Positions 9,249 to 17,882 of a stretch of DNA of 64,000 bases are shown in pieces. The notes under the pieces are model-generated. The model searched no databases, was not told the DNA's origin, and saw only the letters and a list, made by a program, of their open reading frames with translations. The translations under genes and the position numbers were made by a program. The stretch covers positions 1 through 64,000 of the forward strand of contig JANQLP010000241.1 of NCBI GenBank assembly GCA_028280515.1. Reading direction: 5' to 3'. The stretch comes from Hyphomicrobiales bacterium. Lineage in GTDB: Bacteria; Pseudomonadota; Alphaproteobacteria; Rhizobiales; Methyloligellaceae. Every line of letters begins with the position of its first letter. Positions within the stretch are counted from its first letter, which is position 1.

Positions 9249-9644
9249 CAATCAAAATAGTATCGAAAAACTGACAAGTGATCAAACCGTGCCCGGCAGA
9301 AATCCGAGGTTTCGTCCCGTCGTTCCGGTTCGGGCCGCAGTTCGGCGCGTGCACATCTGGAGGCAACCGACGGGTTCGGTGCCACGGATCACGCCAGCGC
9401 TCGCGACCGTCACCTGCTCAACACCATAGGAGCACAATGGCGCGATGTCGTGACGGGACGGCCGCACAACAGTGCACGTTCTCCACAGCTTTCAGGGCAG
9501 AAATCCGCGGGCGCAGATCAGTCCCTTGCGGACAGGCAAACCCGGGTGTCTGAAAATCGACAGCTTTTGGCATGACATCGTTAGTTCGCCAGACCTAAAA
9601 TTCCCTTCGAAATCAACAGAATCAAAGTCTGAAGGACCCCGGGC
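9249..9644. promoter_or_regulatory. Divergent control region, araC-type gene / MFS gene
   Basis: No gene is visible in this 396-base gap. A 12-base direct repeat GGCAGAAATCCG occurs at 9295-9306 and 9496-9507, about 200 bases apart. Direct repeats are the usual binding-site form for AraC family proteins, so these are candidate sites for the neighbouring regulator, but that is an inference. Confidence 0.35.
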
Positions 9645-10850
9645 ATGTCGCAGCAGCGCATCCACTTCGCGTTTTTGAATATCGGGCATTTTCTCGATCA
9701 CTTCTTCATGCTCGTGTTCGCGACGGTGGCGGCCCTGACCCTGACGCGGGAGTGGGGGTTGTCCTACGCGCAACTCATCCCTTACGCGACGCCCGGATTC
9801 ATCGCCTTTGGCGTTTGCGCCATCCCCGCCGGCTGGCTCGCCGACAAATGGAGCCGCCGCGGCATGATGGCCGTGTTCTTCATCGGCATCGGTGTGTGTT
9901 CGATCCTGACCGCCCTGGCCGAGACGCCGATGCAGATCGGCCTGGCGCTATTTGCCATGGGCGTGTTCGCGGCCATTTATCACCCGGTCGGAATTCCGCT
10001 CGTTATCGAAGACCGTGACAGGACCGGTCTGCCGATCGCCATCAATGGCGTTTACGGCAATCTGGGTGTTGCCAGCGCCGCGCTGATCACCGGGTTTATG
10101 ATCGATTATACCGGATGGCGTTCCGCGTTCGTCTGGCCCGGAGTGGTCTCGATCCTTGTGGGTATCGCCTATATCTGGCTTATCGGCATTGCGCCGGAAC
10201 GAAACCGGGCGGCCCCGAAGAAGAAGTCGGGCGGGTCGGTCGCATCGAGCTATCAGGGCATGCCGCTGGTACGGATCTTCGCCATTATCCTCTTCACCAC
10301 GGCGCTTGGCGGCATCGTCTTCCAGTCCACGACATTCGCCCTGCCCAAGGTTTTCGACGAGCGGCTCGGCGAGCTGGCGTTATCGGCGACCCTTGTCGGC
10401 TGGTATGCGTTCCTGGTCTTCTCGCTCGCCGCATTGGCCCAACTTGTGGTCGGATACCTGCTTGACCGGCATTCGGCGCGTTCGGTCTTCCTGGGCGTCG
10501 CCGCGTTGCAGGCCATTTTCTTCGCCTTGATGCCGGGGCTGCACAACTGGGCGGCCTTGATCGTCTCCGTCGCCTTTATGCTGGCCGCGTTCGGGCAAAT
10601 CCCGATCAACGACGTGCTCGTCGGCCGGATTGCCGCCAGCGAATGGCGCAGCCGTGTCTTCGCTTTCCGCTATATCGTCACCTTTTCCGCCCTGTCGGCA
10701 TCCATCCCCATGATCGCCTGGATTCACGCCAACTGGGGCTTTGACCGTCTGTTCATGCTGCTTGCAGTCTTGGCGACATTCATTCTTCTCGCGGTGCTGT
10801 TTCTTCCACGTGCCATTCCGGCACGAACGCAGGCCGCGGCTGCCGAATAG
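9645..10850 (+). CDS. MFS transporter
   Basis: 401 residues with about 12 hydrophobic segments. The loop after helix 2 has the MFS motif A form (GWLADKWSRRGMM), and the second half repeats it more weakly (GYLLDRHSARSV). The opening FLNIGHFLDHFFMLVF resembles the fosmidomycin-resistance-like branch of MFS, whose members export or take up varied small molecules. It is divergent from an AraC regulator, a typical inducible transporter arrangement. The substrate is unknown. Confidence 0.87.
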   Translation: MSQQRIHFAFLNIGHFLDHFFMLVFATVAALTLTREWGLSYAQLIPYATPGFIAFGVCAIPAGWLADKWSRRGMMAVFFIGIGVCSILTALAETPMQIGLALFAMGVFAAIYHPVGIPLVIEDRDRTGLPIAINGVYGNLGVASAALITGFMIDYTGWRSAFVWPGVVSILVGIAYIWLIGIAPERNRAAPKKKSGGSVASSYQGMPLVRIFAIILFTTALGGIVFQSTTFALPKVFDERLGELALSATLVGWYAFLVFSLAALAQLVVGYLLDRHSARSVFLGVAALQAIFFALMPGLHNWAALIVSVAFMLAAFGQIPINDVLVGRIAASEWRSRVFAFRYIVTFSALSASIPMIAWIHANWGFDRLFMLLAVLATFILLAVLFLPRAIPARTQAAAAE

Positions 10851-10986
10851 ACGGCTCCGCAACTTACCAAAACGTAATGAAAATGCCGGGTCCCGGCGCA
10901 ACGGATTGACGTGCACTGGCCCGTTTCACGTCCACATGGGAAACGGGTTGTCCGGTTCTCGCGGCAACTTTCAAGGAGAATATTTT

Positions 10987-11856
10987 ATGCGTAAACGCAA
11001 AACACTCGCATTGATGGCGGGCGCGGCCGCCGTCGCGGGCGTCGCCGGCCTCTCAACCCTCGCAGTCGCGGACTCTCGCGGCTCCTATGGCGGCGGCTAC
11101 CACGGCGCCGGAAAGCACGGCAAAGCAAAGCACGCCGGCTGGCACAAGCGTGGCAAGCACGGCGGCAAGGCCATGTACCGCACCATCGCCCGCTTCGACG
11201 CCAATGACGACGGCAAGCTGACCCAGGAAGAGGTCGACACGACCCGCAAGGACCTGCACGCCAAGCACGACGCCGACAAGGACGGAAAGCTCAGCCTTGA
11301 AGAGTTCGAGACGCTTTGGGTGGATTTCACCAACCGGCGCATGGTGCGCGCCTTCCAGCGCATCGACACGGACGGTGACGCCGTGATCACGCTCGAAGAG
11401 TATCAGGCGCCGATGAAGAACATCGTCGCGCGGCGGGACCGTAATGACGACAAGGTTCTCGATGCCGAGGACCGTCGCGGTAAGAAGGGTCGTGGTAAGG
11501 GTTCGGGCTGGTTGATGAAGCGCTACGACGCCAACAACGACGGCAAGCTGACCCAGGAGGAGATCGACACGACGCGCAAGGACATCTTCGCCAAGCACGA
11601 CGCGAACAAGGACGGCAAGCTGGACCTGGCTGAGTTCAAGGCCCGTTGGGTCGAGTTCACCGATCGGCGCAAGGTCCGCGGCTTCCAGCGCATCGATACC
11701 GACGGCGATGCCGGCATCACGGTTGAGGAATACCTGGAACCGTTCTCATCGGTGGTGGCGCGCATGGATCGCAACGAAGACGGCGTGCTCGACATGAAAG
11801 ACAGAAAGCGCGGCCGGCACAAAGGTTCTGGTGCTGATAACAGTGATCGGCGTTAG
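10987..11856 (+). CDS. Secreted EF-hand protein with eight calcium loops
   Basis: 289 residues. A signal peptide (about 1-29) precedes a Gly/His/Lys-rich linker (about 30-62). Eight EF-hand loops of the DxNxDG type start near residues 71, 95, 127, 151, 181, 205, 237 and 261. The second four sit exactly 110 residues after the first four, and flanking text repeats too (KLTQEE.DTTRKD, RIDTDGDA), so the gene arose by duplication of a four-loop unit. It is expected to bind calcium in the periplasm or outside. AAGGAG lies 8 bases before the ATG. A strong terminator follows at 11935. Confidence 0.88.
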   Translation: MRKRKTLALMAGAAAVAGVAGLSTLAVADSRGSYGGGYHGAGKHGKAKHAGWHKRGKHGGKAMYRTIARFDANDDGKLTQEEVDTTRKDLHAKHDADKDGKLSLEEFETLWVDFTNRRMVRAFQRIDTDGDAVITLEEYQAPMKNIVARRDRNDDKVLDAEDRRGKKGRGKGSGWLMKRYDANNDGKLTQEEIDTTRKDIFAKHDANKDGKLDLAEFKARWVEFTDRRKVRGFQRIDTDGDAGITVEEYLEPFSSVVARMDRNEDGVLDMKDRKRGRHKGSGADNSDRR

Positions 11857-11934
11857 AACTCCGGCGGCACGGGCCCCCGTGGTGGCATGGGACCACGTGG
11901 CGGCTGACCGGCTGCTCCCCAGCAGCTGACCTGA

Positions 11935-11971
11935 CGGCGGTGCCCAGCCTCCGGGCACCGCCGAACTTTTT
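11935..11971 (+). terminator. Rho-independent terminator after EF-hand gene
   Basis: An 11 bp perfect stem (CGGCGGTGCCC at 11935-11945 with its complement at 11953-11963) with a 7-base loop, followed by AACTTTTTC. It ends transcription of the EF-hand gene. Confidence 0.88.
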
Positions 11972-11988
11972 CACAGAACGCCTCTTCT

Positions 11989-12125
11989 AGAGCAAAATCC
12001 GATTAGGTTGACTCACCCTGTTTCAACCTAATCGGATAACTTTGCTCTATATCTTAAAGTGTTTGAGCATCTTTATGCGTTCAGATATCGCGACGAAACG
12101 CATCAATCTGAACGCATGATGCTCT
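11989..12125. repeat. Rhizobial-type palindromic intergenic repeat, two hairpins
   Basis: The first hairpin spans 11989-12048: AGAGCAAA..CCGATTAGGTTGA pairs with its complement ending TTTGCTCT. The second spans about 12065-12124: GAGCAT..ATGCGTTCAGAT (12075-12086) pairs with ATCTGAACGCAT (12106-12117) and ATGCTC. Palindromes beginning AGAGCA and ending TGCTCT are common in intergenic DNA of Hyphomicrobiales; their role is not established. They sit between a plus-strand terminator and the stop codon of the minus-strand DUF1194 gene. Confidence 0.75.
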
Positions 12126-12876
12126 ATGGCCGGACCGTCAGCATTTGCGGCTCGGGCCCGGCAGCGATATTGACGGAGATCTCCCGCAGCAGCTTGTTGC
12201 GCATGCCCACCACAATGTCCGTGTAGTCGGCAACGGTCATGACAAACGCCCCGGCACCGCCGATGACGTGTTCGAAATAATAATGATGCAGGAACGGCTC
12301 ATCGGTCAGGATGGTCAGGCCGTTCACCGTTATCCCCTCGTTCGTGACCATGTCCCGCACCAGTTCAGGCGGAATGCCCGAGTTGTTCGCACCGTCGCCC
12401 GACACGTCGATCGACTTGCGCCGCCCTTCATAGACGTTTCGCCGGATCAACCGTTCGCTGAATCTGAGAACCCCGCCGATCCCGGTGCTGTCGCCGAAAC
12501 TGCGTTCCTCGCTCGCCGCAATCGCATCTGAAAAGGCGTGCGCCGTCACCTGATCCTTGAGCACGGACCAGGGCACCACCTGACGTTGTTCGTTGACCGA
12601 ACTCCAGTGCACGACCGTCACGGCGATGCCGCCCGACGGGCTGGTGCCGATAATCGCGGCGATAACGGCAGGATCCCGGAACGCCTTCACCAATCCTTCG
12701 ATCTGTAACTTGTATTCCCTGCTGTCGACACTTCCGGACGTGTCAATTGCCAGGACGAGTTCCAGATCGACAGGGATCGCACCTTGCGCGTAGGCACGCT
12801 GATCCGAACCGAACACTCCGCTCCAGAGCGCGGCCAGATAGAACCAGACCCCGATATGCCGAAACATGAGCTGCAT
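12124..12876 (-). CDS. Secreted DUF1194 (vWA-like) protein
   Basis: 250 residues. A hydrophobic signal (HIGVWFYLAALWSGVF..AYAQG) precedes VDLELVLAIDTSGSVD, here with a full DxSxS metal site, followed by VTVVHWSS, VVPWSVL, SIDVSGDGANN, GITVNGLTIL and HVIGGAGAFVM. It is a paralogue of the protein at 2475-3212, which has a less canonical metal motif. I use the ATG at 12876, just after GGAGGAAG; a second ATG three codons on (12867) is almost as good. It is not next to a TerB gene, unlike the first copy. Confidence 0.82.
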   Translation of the reverse strand: MQLMFRHIGVWFYLAALWSGVFGSDQRAYAQGAIPVDLELVLAIDTSGSVDSREYKLQIEGLVKAFRDPAVIAAIIGTSPSGGIAVTVVHWSSVNEQRQVVPWSVLKDQVTAHAFSDAIAASEERSFGDSTGIGGVLRFSERLIRRNVYEGRRKSIDVSGDGANNSGIPPELVRDMVTNEGITVNGLTILTDEPFLHHYYFEHVIGGAGAFVMTVADYTDIVVGMRNKLLREISVNIAAGPEPQMLTVRP

Positions 12877-13007
12877 CTTCCTCCAACGAAAGCTTATCGG
12901 TTCGGAGCCCGTCCGGCAAAGTGGTTGGGTTGAACTCGCCGTGAGCCCTATGACTCGCATGCAGATCTCAGCGCCGTTTGGCTTTGCCGCGATCCGGCCC
13001 AAGCACC

Positions 13008-13652
13008 TCATCGGGCAGTTTTCAGATGCTTCGCCCACGCGGCAATGGCGTCGCACGCCGCATTCCGGTTCTGCTCTGCCGAAAGTCCCGTTTTCTTTCG
13101 CGGCACGAGGTTGTGATCGCCGTCTTCGGCCCAGTGGACCGTAACCGATTGCGGCAAGCTGTAGCCGGGTACGTCTGTTGACCCGCCAAAAGGATCGCGG
13201 GTGCCCTGCGCGATCAGCACAGGGATCGTCAGATTCATCAGATGTGCGGTTCGCAGTTTCTCCGGGCGTCCGGGCGGGTGAAACGGGTATCCGAGGCACA
13301 GCAGCCCGGCGGCGCGTTCTGCGTCGAACTCATCCTGTGCAATCAGGCTCGCAACGCGTCCGCCGAGCGACTTTCCGCCGATGATCAATCGGCCCGTGGA
13401 GCCGAGCGCACCGATGGCTTGCATATATTCCTCGATCAACCGCTCCGCACGCGGCGGCGGCCGTTTGCTCCCTCCATGCCGACGCCCCGCCATATAGGCG
13501 AACTCGAACCTGGCAACCGCGAAACCCCGCGCAGCCAGGCCTTGCGCAAACCCGGTCATGAACGGTGTGTCCATGGCCGCCCCGGCGCCATGCGCCAGAA
13601 GCACATGCGTGGACGCATCCGGTGCACCATCTCTCAGGAAGTTGACCGCCAT
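13008..13652 (-). CDS. Small alpha/beta hydrolase (KANL3/TEX30-like)
   Basis: 214 residues. It has a single hydrolase domain: HVLLAHGAGAAMDTPFM near the start (the HGxG oxyanion strand), a nucleophile elbow GGKSLGGRVAS with the predicted catalytic Ser, an Asp after the sixth strand (AQGTRDPFG) and a His in DGDHNLVPRK. The family is widespread and its substrates are unknown. The ATG at 13652 lies inside a 19-base palindrome. It is divergent from the sterol desaturase family gene, with 52 bases between them. Confidence 0.82.
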   Translation of the reverse strand: MAVNFLRDGAPDASTHVLLAHGAGAAMDTPFMTGFAQGLAARGFAVARFEFAYMAGRRHGGSKRPPPRAERLIEEYMQAIGALGSTGRLIIGGKSLGGRVASLIAQDEFDAERAAGLLCLGYPFHPPGRPEKLRTAHLMNLTIPVLIAQGTRDPFGGSTDVPGYSLPQSVTVHWAEDGDHNLVPRKKTGLSAEQNRNAACDAIAAWAKHLKTAR

Positions 13653-13669
13653 GAGATAATATATCTCAT
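13651..13669. promoter_or_regulatory. 19 bp palindrome over the hydrolase start codon
   Basis: Bases 13651-13669 read ATGAGATAATATATCTCAT, a perfect 8-3-8 inverted repeat. It covers the initiation codon of the minus-strand hydrolase and occupies a third of the 52-base gap to the divergent desaturase gene. Its AT-rich centre could also serve as a -10 region. It looks like an operator or a translation-masking hairpin. Confidence 0.5.
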
Positions 13670-13704
13670 CCAAGGGACGGCGCTGCCACGTTATATAGGC
13701 GCTC

Positions 13705-14571
13705 ATGGACACACTGGCTTCATATGGCATCAGCGAGACCGCACTCCGGCTCGGCGCATTCCTGGGCATCCTGTTGATCATGGCCCTGCTGGAGCTGGTG
13801 ATCCCCAGACGCATGCCCCGTGAGACAAAATGGCGGCGCTGGATCACCAACCTGACCATCGCGGGCATAGATGCGGCAGTCGTGCGGCTGATGGCGCTGC
13901 TAGCCGTTCCGGTGGCCGCCGTGGCTGCCGCCGTATGGGCGCAGGCCAACGGTTGGGGCTTGCTGAACTGGCTGAACGGCCCGGAATGGATTGCCCTGCC
14001 GGTCGCCATCGTCGTGCTCGACCTGGCGATTTACGCGCAGCACGTGGCCTCTCACAAGTTCCCGATCCTCTGGCGATTGCACAAGGTCCACCATACGGAC
14101 GTCGAGTTCGATGTTACGACGGCGGTGCGTTTCCATCCGATCGAGATCGCGCTGTCGATGTTGTGGAAGATCGCGGTCGTCCTGGCGCTCGGCGCCTCCC
14201 CATGGGCCGTGATCCTGTTCGAGGTCATCCTCAACGGATGCGCGATGTTCAATCACGCCAATATCACGTTGCCCGGCTGGCTCGACCGCATCGTCCGGCT
14301 GGTTCTGGTCACACCGGACATGCATCGCGTGCATCATTCGGTTTACCGCAGCGAACACGACACAAACTACGGTTTCAGCCTGTCGATCTGGGACAAGCTG
14401 TTCGGCACCTACAAGGCACAGCCGCACGATGGTCACGTGGACATGGTCATCGGCCAGAAGAGTCACCTTAATGACAATCCGACCAGGCTGGGCTGGAGCC
14501 TTCGCCTGCCGTTCCGTCGTCCGAGCGGCACCAACTACGACATCGATCAGAAGAAGCTGAGCGGGAAGTAA
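13705..14571 (+). CDS. Sterol desaturase / fatty acid hydroxylase family protein
   Basis: 288 residues, integral membrane protein with about four to five helices. The di-iron His boxes of the superfamily are all visible: QHVASH (about residues 112-117), HKVHH (about 128-132) and HRVHHS followed by EHDTNYG near 210-225. Members use oxygen to hydroxylate or desaturate membrane lipids, sterols or carotenoids; the substrate here is unknown. The last 25 bases overlap the end of the convergent gene. Confidence 0.9.
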   Translation: MDTLASYGISETALRLGAFLGILLIMALLELVIPRRMPRETKWRRWITNLTIAGIDAAVVRLMALLAVPVAAVAAAVWAQANGWGLLNWLNGPEWIALPVAIVVLDLAIYAQHVASHKFPILWRLHKVHHTDVEFDVTTAVRFHPIEIALSMLWKIAVVLALGASPWAVILFEVILNGCAMFNHANITLPGWLDRIVRLVLVTPDMHRVHHSVYRSEHDTNYGFSLSIWDKLFGTYKAQPHDGHVDMVIGQKSHLNDNPTRLGWSLRLPFRRPSGTNYDIDQKKLSGK

Positions 14572-15413
14572 CGCAGGTGCAGTTCTTCGAACTGGCCTTC
14601 GCTGCGGACAAGAAACAGGCCGTAGTTGAGGGCGTCGCGCAATTTGCGGTTGCCCTTGCGAACGGCAATACCAATGCCCTCGCCGAAATACTTGCTTTCG
14701 GTGAACGGTCCGCCACGAAACTCGCAACACCCGTTTGAGTCCGTCCCGTTCAGCCAGAACATCAGTGAAACGCCGTCGCCGAAGAGCATATCCACGCGGC
14801 CATTGCGCAGCGCAGCCTTCGCGTCATCCATCGTAGCGTGCCGCACTATGTCCGAGGCCGCAAAGAAATCACGAAGGTAGGCCTCATGCGCAGTTTGCCC
14901 GACAACGCCTATTCGCTTGCCGGTGAGCTTCTCCGGCGTTACCGCCTTCATCGGACTCGACTTAAGCATCACGAACCGGGCCGGCGTGTGATAATAGCTG
15001 TCGGTGAAATCCGCCTGTTGCAGAGCTCTTTCGCTGACGCGCATCGAAGCGATGACCGCGTCCGCCTCACCCTCCCGCAGCGCCTCGAGCAGCCGGTTCC
15101 ACGGCAACTGCCGGATCGAGCATTCGACCGAAAGCTCATCGCACAGGGCACGCGCGAGATCGACGTTGAAGCCGGTCAGCTCTCCCTCCTCGTCGAGATA
15201 GTTGAACGGCGGGTAGTCGTTGTCTGTCACAAAGCGGATCTGCTCCAGGTCCAGCAGGTCGGGCTTGGGAACGCGCAGCGTCGGCTCCTGAACCTCTACC
15301 TCTACCGCCGGCTCATCCTCCGAAGCCTGTTCCTGCCCGACGAGCGCTCCCATCGGTACAAGCAGCAGTGCCAGTACGGCCAGGAACGTGCGCATCTGTT
15401 TCGAGGCGATCAT
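14547..15413 (-). CDS. Periplasmic solute-binding protein, family 3 (amino-acid type)
   Basis: 288 residues. After a signal sequence (TFLAVLALLLVPMGALVG) and an acidic Glu-rich linker, residues about 55-285 form an SBP_bac_3 domain: IRFVTDNDYPPFNYLDEEGELTGFNVDLARALC, ADAVIASMRVSERALQQADFT, and GKRIGVVGQTAHEAYL. No ABC permease or ATPase lies nearby, so it is an orphan binding protein or a signalling sensor. It contains a CC pair (GCCEF). The ATG at 15413 is chosen; another at 15395 would still leave the signal peptide. Confidence 0.83.
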   Translation of the reverse strand: MIASKQMRTFLAVLALLLVPMGALVGQEQASEDEPAVEVEVQEPTLRVPKPDLLDLEQIRFVTDNDYPPFNYLDEEGELTGFNVDLARALCDELSVECSIRQLPWNRLLEALREGEADAVIASMRVSERALQQADFTDSYYHTPARFVMLKSSPMKAVTPEKLTGKRIGVVGQTAHEAYLRDFFAASDIVRHATMDDAKAALRNGRVDMLFGDGVSLMFWLNGTDSNGCCEFRGGPFTESKYFGEGIGIAVRKGNRKLRDALNYGLFLVRSEGQFEELHLRYFPLSFF

Positions 15414-15544
15414 GATTGGCGCATCATACCCGCGCACTATCGCCCCGCAAGAGGGCGCGCGTGCCGGAGACTGTTCCTAGCCCTTTGTTAACCTTCCTCC
15501 TGCAGGGTCGATTGAGATCAGGTTCCGCCGCGTAAACTGGCCCG

Positions 15545-16108
15545 ATGTCCTCGACCAAGATCGACTTTGCCCGCCTGCGGGTTCTCGTTGTGGAGAACCA
15601 TGCGCTCATGCGCCGTTTGCTCGGAGAAATGCTATGGGGCTTCGGCGTCCATCACATCCGCTTCGCGCGCGATGTGCCCGACTCGATCGAGTTCATCTAT
15701 GGTGAGCCCTTCGATCTTGTGATTCTTGACTTTTTTCTGGGTGAACTGGACGGGGCAGACTTTGCGAAGTTCGTGCGCTTCGATGACAACTGCATAAACC
15801 GCCAGGTCCCGATCCTGCTGATAACCGCCACGCCCGATCACCGGCAGGTTTCGAAGGTCCTCGATTCCGGCATTGATGCCATGCTGGCAAAACCGATTGC
15901 CGCGAAAGGCCTTTTTGACCGCATTCACGCGATCCTGGCAAACCCGCAACCCTTCGTGATCACGAACGAATATGTCGGTCCCGCGCGCCGGCGCAGTCGC
16001 CCCACCGTTGCCCGCCGCCCCGGCGCGGCCACTTTCAAGGCGCACGCGCTCGCCAACGCACGGCGCGAACGGTCGAAATCCGCCATCGAAGACGGCTTTC
16101 TGTTCTGA
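15545..16108 (+). CDS. REC-domain response regulator without output domain
   Basis: 187 residues. Residues 10-135 are a receiver domain: VLVVEN (Glu17, with Asn where a second acid is usual), phosphoacceptor Asp62 in LVILDFFLG, Thr94 in LLITAT and Lys116 in LAKPI. The remaining 50 residues are basic and have no recognised DNA-binding or enzyme domain. It probably works as a phosphate relay or through protein contacts. No histidine kinase is in the window. Confidence 0.85.
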   Translation: MSSTKIDFARLRVLVVENHALMRRLLGEMLWGFGVHHIRFARDVPDSIEFIYGEPFDLVILDFFLGELDGADFAKFVRFDDNCINRQVPILLITATPDHRQVSKVLDSGIDAMLAKPIAAKGLFDRIHAILANPQPFVITNEYVGPARRRSRPTVARRPGAATFKAHALANARRERSKSAIEDGFLF

Positions 16109-16127
16109 GGCTCCCCAAGAGGTCGGC

Positions 16128-16577
16128 TCAGACGGGTTGGGACGCCATCCGTTCCTCAAACAGGGCCCGCACGTCATCTGGCGGGACGACGCTTTCACGT
16201 CTTTGGGTATTGAAGAAGCAGTTTACGCTTCCCGCGGTCGCCACACATTTGTCGCCGGTGAAAAGTCCATAGGACGTGGTGAATGATTTCGTGCCGACCC
16301 GTTCCAGGCGTCCGCCGACGTCGACAATACCCGGGTAGGTGAACTCACCCTTGTAGTCGATCTCGAGATGAACCAGCGCGAAATCGAGTTCCGGATACTT
16401 GTCCTGCAAAAGGAACGGCCGGATGAGCATGGTGCGGCTCGCCTCCACATAGGCGGCGACGGACACATTGTTCACATGTCCCAGCGGGTCCTGATCGGAA
16501 AAGCGAATGGTCACCGCAGTCCAGTGATCGAAGGTCTCCCGGCAGGTGAGATCAATCGGTCGGACGGTCTCGTTCAT
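16128..16577 (-). CDS. Acyl-CoA thioesterase, hotdog fold
   Basis: 149 residues, one 4HBT-type hotdog domain. The active-site motif appears as IRFSDQDPLGHVNNVSVAAYVEASR, with the catalytic Asp and the GHVNN turn, and the second half has the usual FALVHLEIDYKGEF strand. It hydrolyses acyl-CoA thioesters in the cytoplasm; the acyl chain is not predictable. I use the ATG at 16577 (MNETVRP) because the extension further upstream is low in motif content. Confidence 0.87.
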   Translation of the reverse strand: MNETVRPIDLTCRETFDHWTAVTIRFSDQDPLGHVNNVSVAAYVEASRTMLIRPFLLQDKYPELDFALVHLEIDYKGEFTYPGIVDVGGRLERVGTKSFTTSYGLFTGDKCVATAGSVNCFFNTQRRESVVPPDDVRALFEERMASQPV

Positions 16578-16647
16578 CGTGGTCCCAGCTCCCGGGCCGA
16601 ACGACCCGGTTGCGCCAAAACGCATCCGGGCGACCAACCTGTTCGTA

Positions 16648-16722
16648 TGGAGCGGGTGAAGGGAATCGAACCCTCGACACCGAGCTTGGGAAGCTCGTGC
16701 TCTACCACTGAGCTACACCCGC
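16648..16722 (-). tRNA. tRNA-Gly (CCC)
   Basis: Read on the minus strand this is a complete cloverleaf: acceptor GCGGGTG pairing with CACCCGC, D arm GCTC/GAGC, anticodon stem CGAGC/GCTCG with loop TTCCCAA (anticodon CCC) and a T arm with loop TTCGATT. The 3' CCA is encoded (16648-16650). It lies between the thioesterase gene and the radical SAM gene. Confidence 0.95.
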
Positions 16723-16876
16723 GAACCTTGTGTGTTCCGGTTTTATCACGAGCCTATAAAAGCGGAAAGCCGCAGGATTATTGGCGAGAAAAGAGTAATA
16801 AAGTTGTGATCATCGGCGAGCTATCAATATGTTAGCGTCCGCCGCGCCGTACAAAAGGAGCTCATCTCACGCCGCC

Positions 16877-17875
16877 ATGACAGATATGTCCTTCGAAACA
16901 GAGGCACGAACGCTTGTTCGGTCGCGAGGCAAATTCACGGACCCGGATTTCACCGCGGACGGCCAGGCGCGCGCGCAGGTAGCGCTCGAGCAGCTCGAGA
17001 CCCTGTGGATCAACACCGGCACGCTCTGCAATATCGAATGTGCGAACTGCTATATCGAGTCGAGCCCGGAAAACGACCGGCTCGTCTACATGCGCGCCGA
17101 CGAAACCGCCACATTTTTGGATGAGATCGCGGCGCTGGACCTGGGAACCCACGAGATCGGCTTTACCGGCGGCGAGCCTTTCATGAACCCGGACATGCTG
17201 GCGATGGCGAAGGACGCCCTCGCCCGCGGCCACGAGGTTCTGATCCTGACCAATGCGATGCAACCGATGCAGCGCAAACACATCAAGGCGGGACTGTTGG
17301 AGTTGCTGGAGGCCTATGGTTCGAAGCTGACGTTGCGTGTCAGTCTGGACCATTACACACGCGAGTTGCACGAGACGGAGCGCGGCCCGCGCACGTGGGA
17401 CAGGGCGCTCGACGGTGTGGACTGGCTGTCGGAGAACGGGTTCCGCATCGCGATCGCCGGCAGAACGTGCTGGAACGAAAACGAGGAAGACGCGCGCGAG
17501 GGTTATGCGAGACTCATTGCGCAGCGCGGCTGGCGCCTCGACGCGCAAGATCGCGGTAACGTCATGCTGTTCCCCGAAATGGACGCAACGCTCGACGTTC
17601 CGGAGGTCACGGGCGCTTGCTGGCGCCTTCTCGGGGTCGAACCGTCCGACGTGATGTGCGCGAGCAGCCGAATGGTCGTCAAACGGAAAGGCGAGGACCG
17701 ACCGACCGTGCTGCCCTGCACGCTCCTGCCCTATGACCGGGCCTTCGACATGGGGTCGACGCTGAAAGAGGCCGCCGGCGCGCACGGCGGCATGTTCAAC
17801 CGGGGTGCGGTCAAACTGTGCCACCCGCATTGTTCACGGTTCTGCGTTCTCGGCGGCGGCAGCTGTTCGGCGTGA
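16877..17875 (+). CDS. Radical SAM protein with Cys-rich C-terminus
   Basis: 332 residues. The radical SAM cluster motif CNIECANC (Cys51, Cys55, Cys58) is followed by the GGEP motif (EIGFTGGEPFMNP) and the usual half-barrel strands. The C-terminal 120 residues add about eight Cys: GACWRLL, VMCASS, LPCTLL, and a final CHPHCSRFCVLGGGSC, which looks like a SPASM-type auxiliary Fe-S domain. SPASM enzymes usually modify peptides or act as maturases, but I see no precursor peptide gene beside it. AAGGAG lies 16 bases before this ATG. The substrate is unknown. The CD-NTase-like gene follows 281 bases later on the same strand. Confidence 0.85.
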   Translation: MTDMSFETEARTLVRSRGKFTDPDFTADGQARAQVALEQLETLWINTGTLCNIECANCYIESSPENDRLVYMRADETATFLDEIAALDLGTHEIGFTGGEPFMNPDMLAMAKDALARGHEVLILTNAMQPMQRKHIKAGLLELLEAYGSKLTLRVSLDHYTRELHETERGPRTWDRALDGVDWLSENGFRIAIAGRTCWNENEEDAREGYARLIAQRGWRLDAQDRGNVMLFPEMDATLDVPEVTGACWRLLGVEPSDVMCASSRMVVKRKGEDRPTVLPCTLLPYDRAFDMGSTLKEAAGAHGGMFNRGAVKLCHPHCSRFCVLGGGSCSA

Positions 17876-17882
17876 GCCTGCG

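Noticed and set aside
2475-12876. The two DUF1194 genes as a recent duplication
   Set aside because: The proteins share family motifs but differ in most positions, including the metal-site residues, and their surroundings are different.
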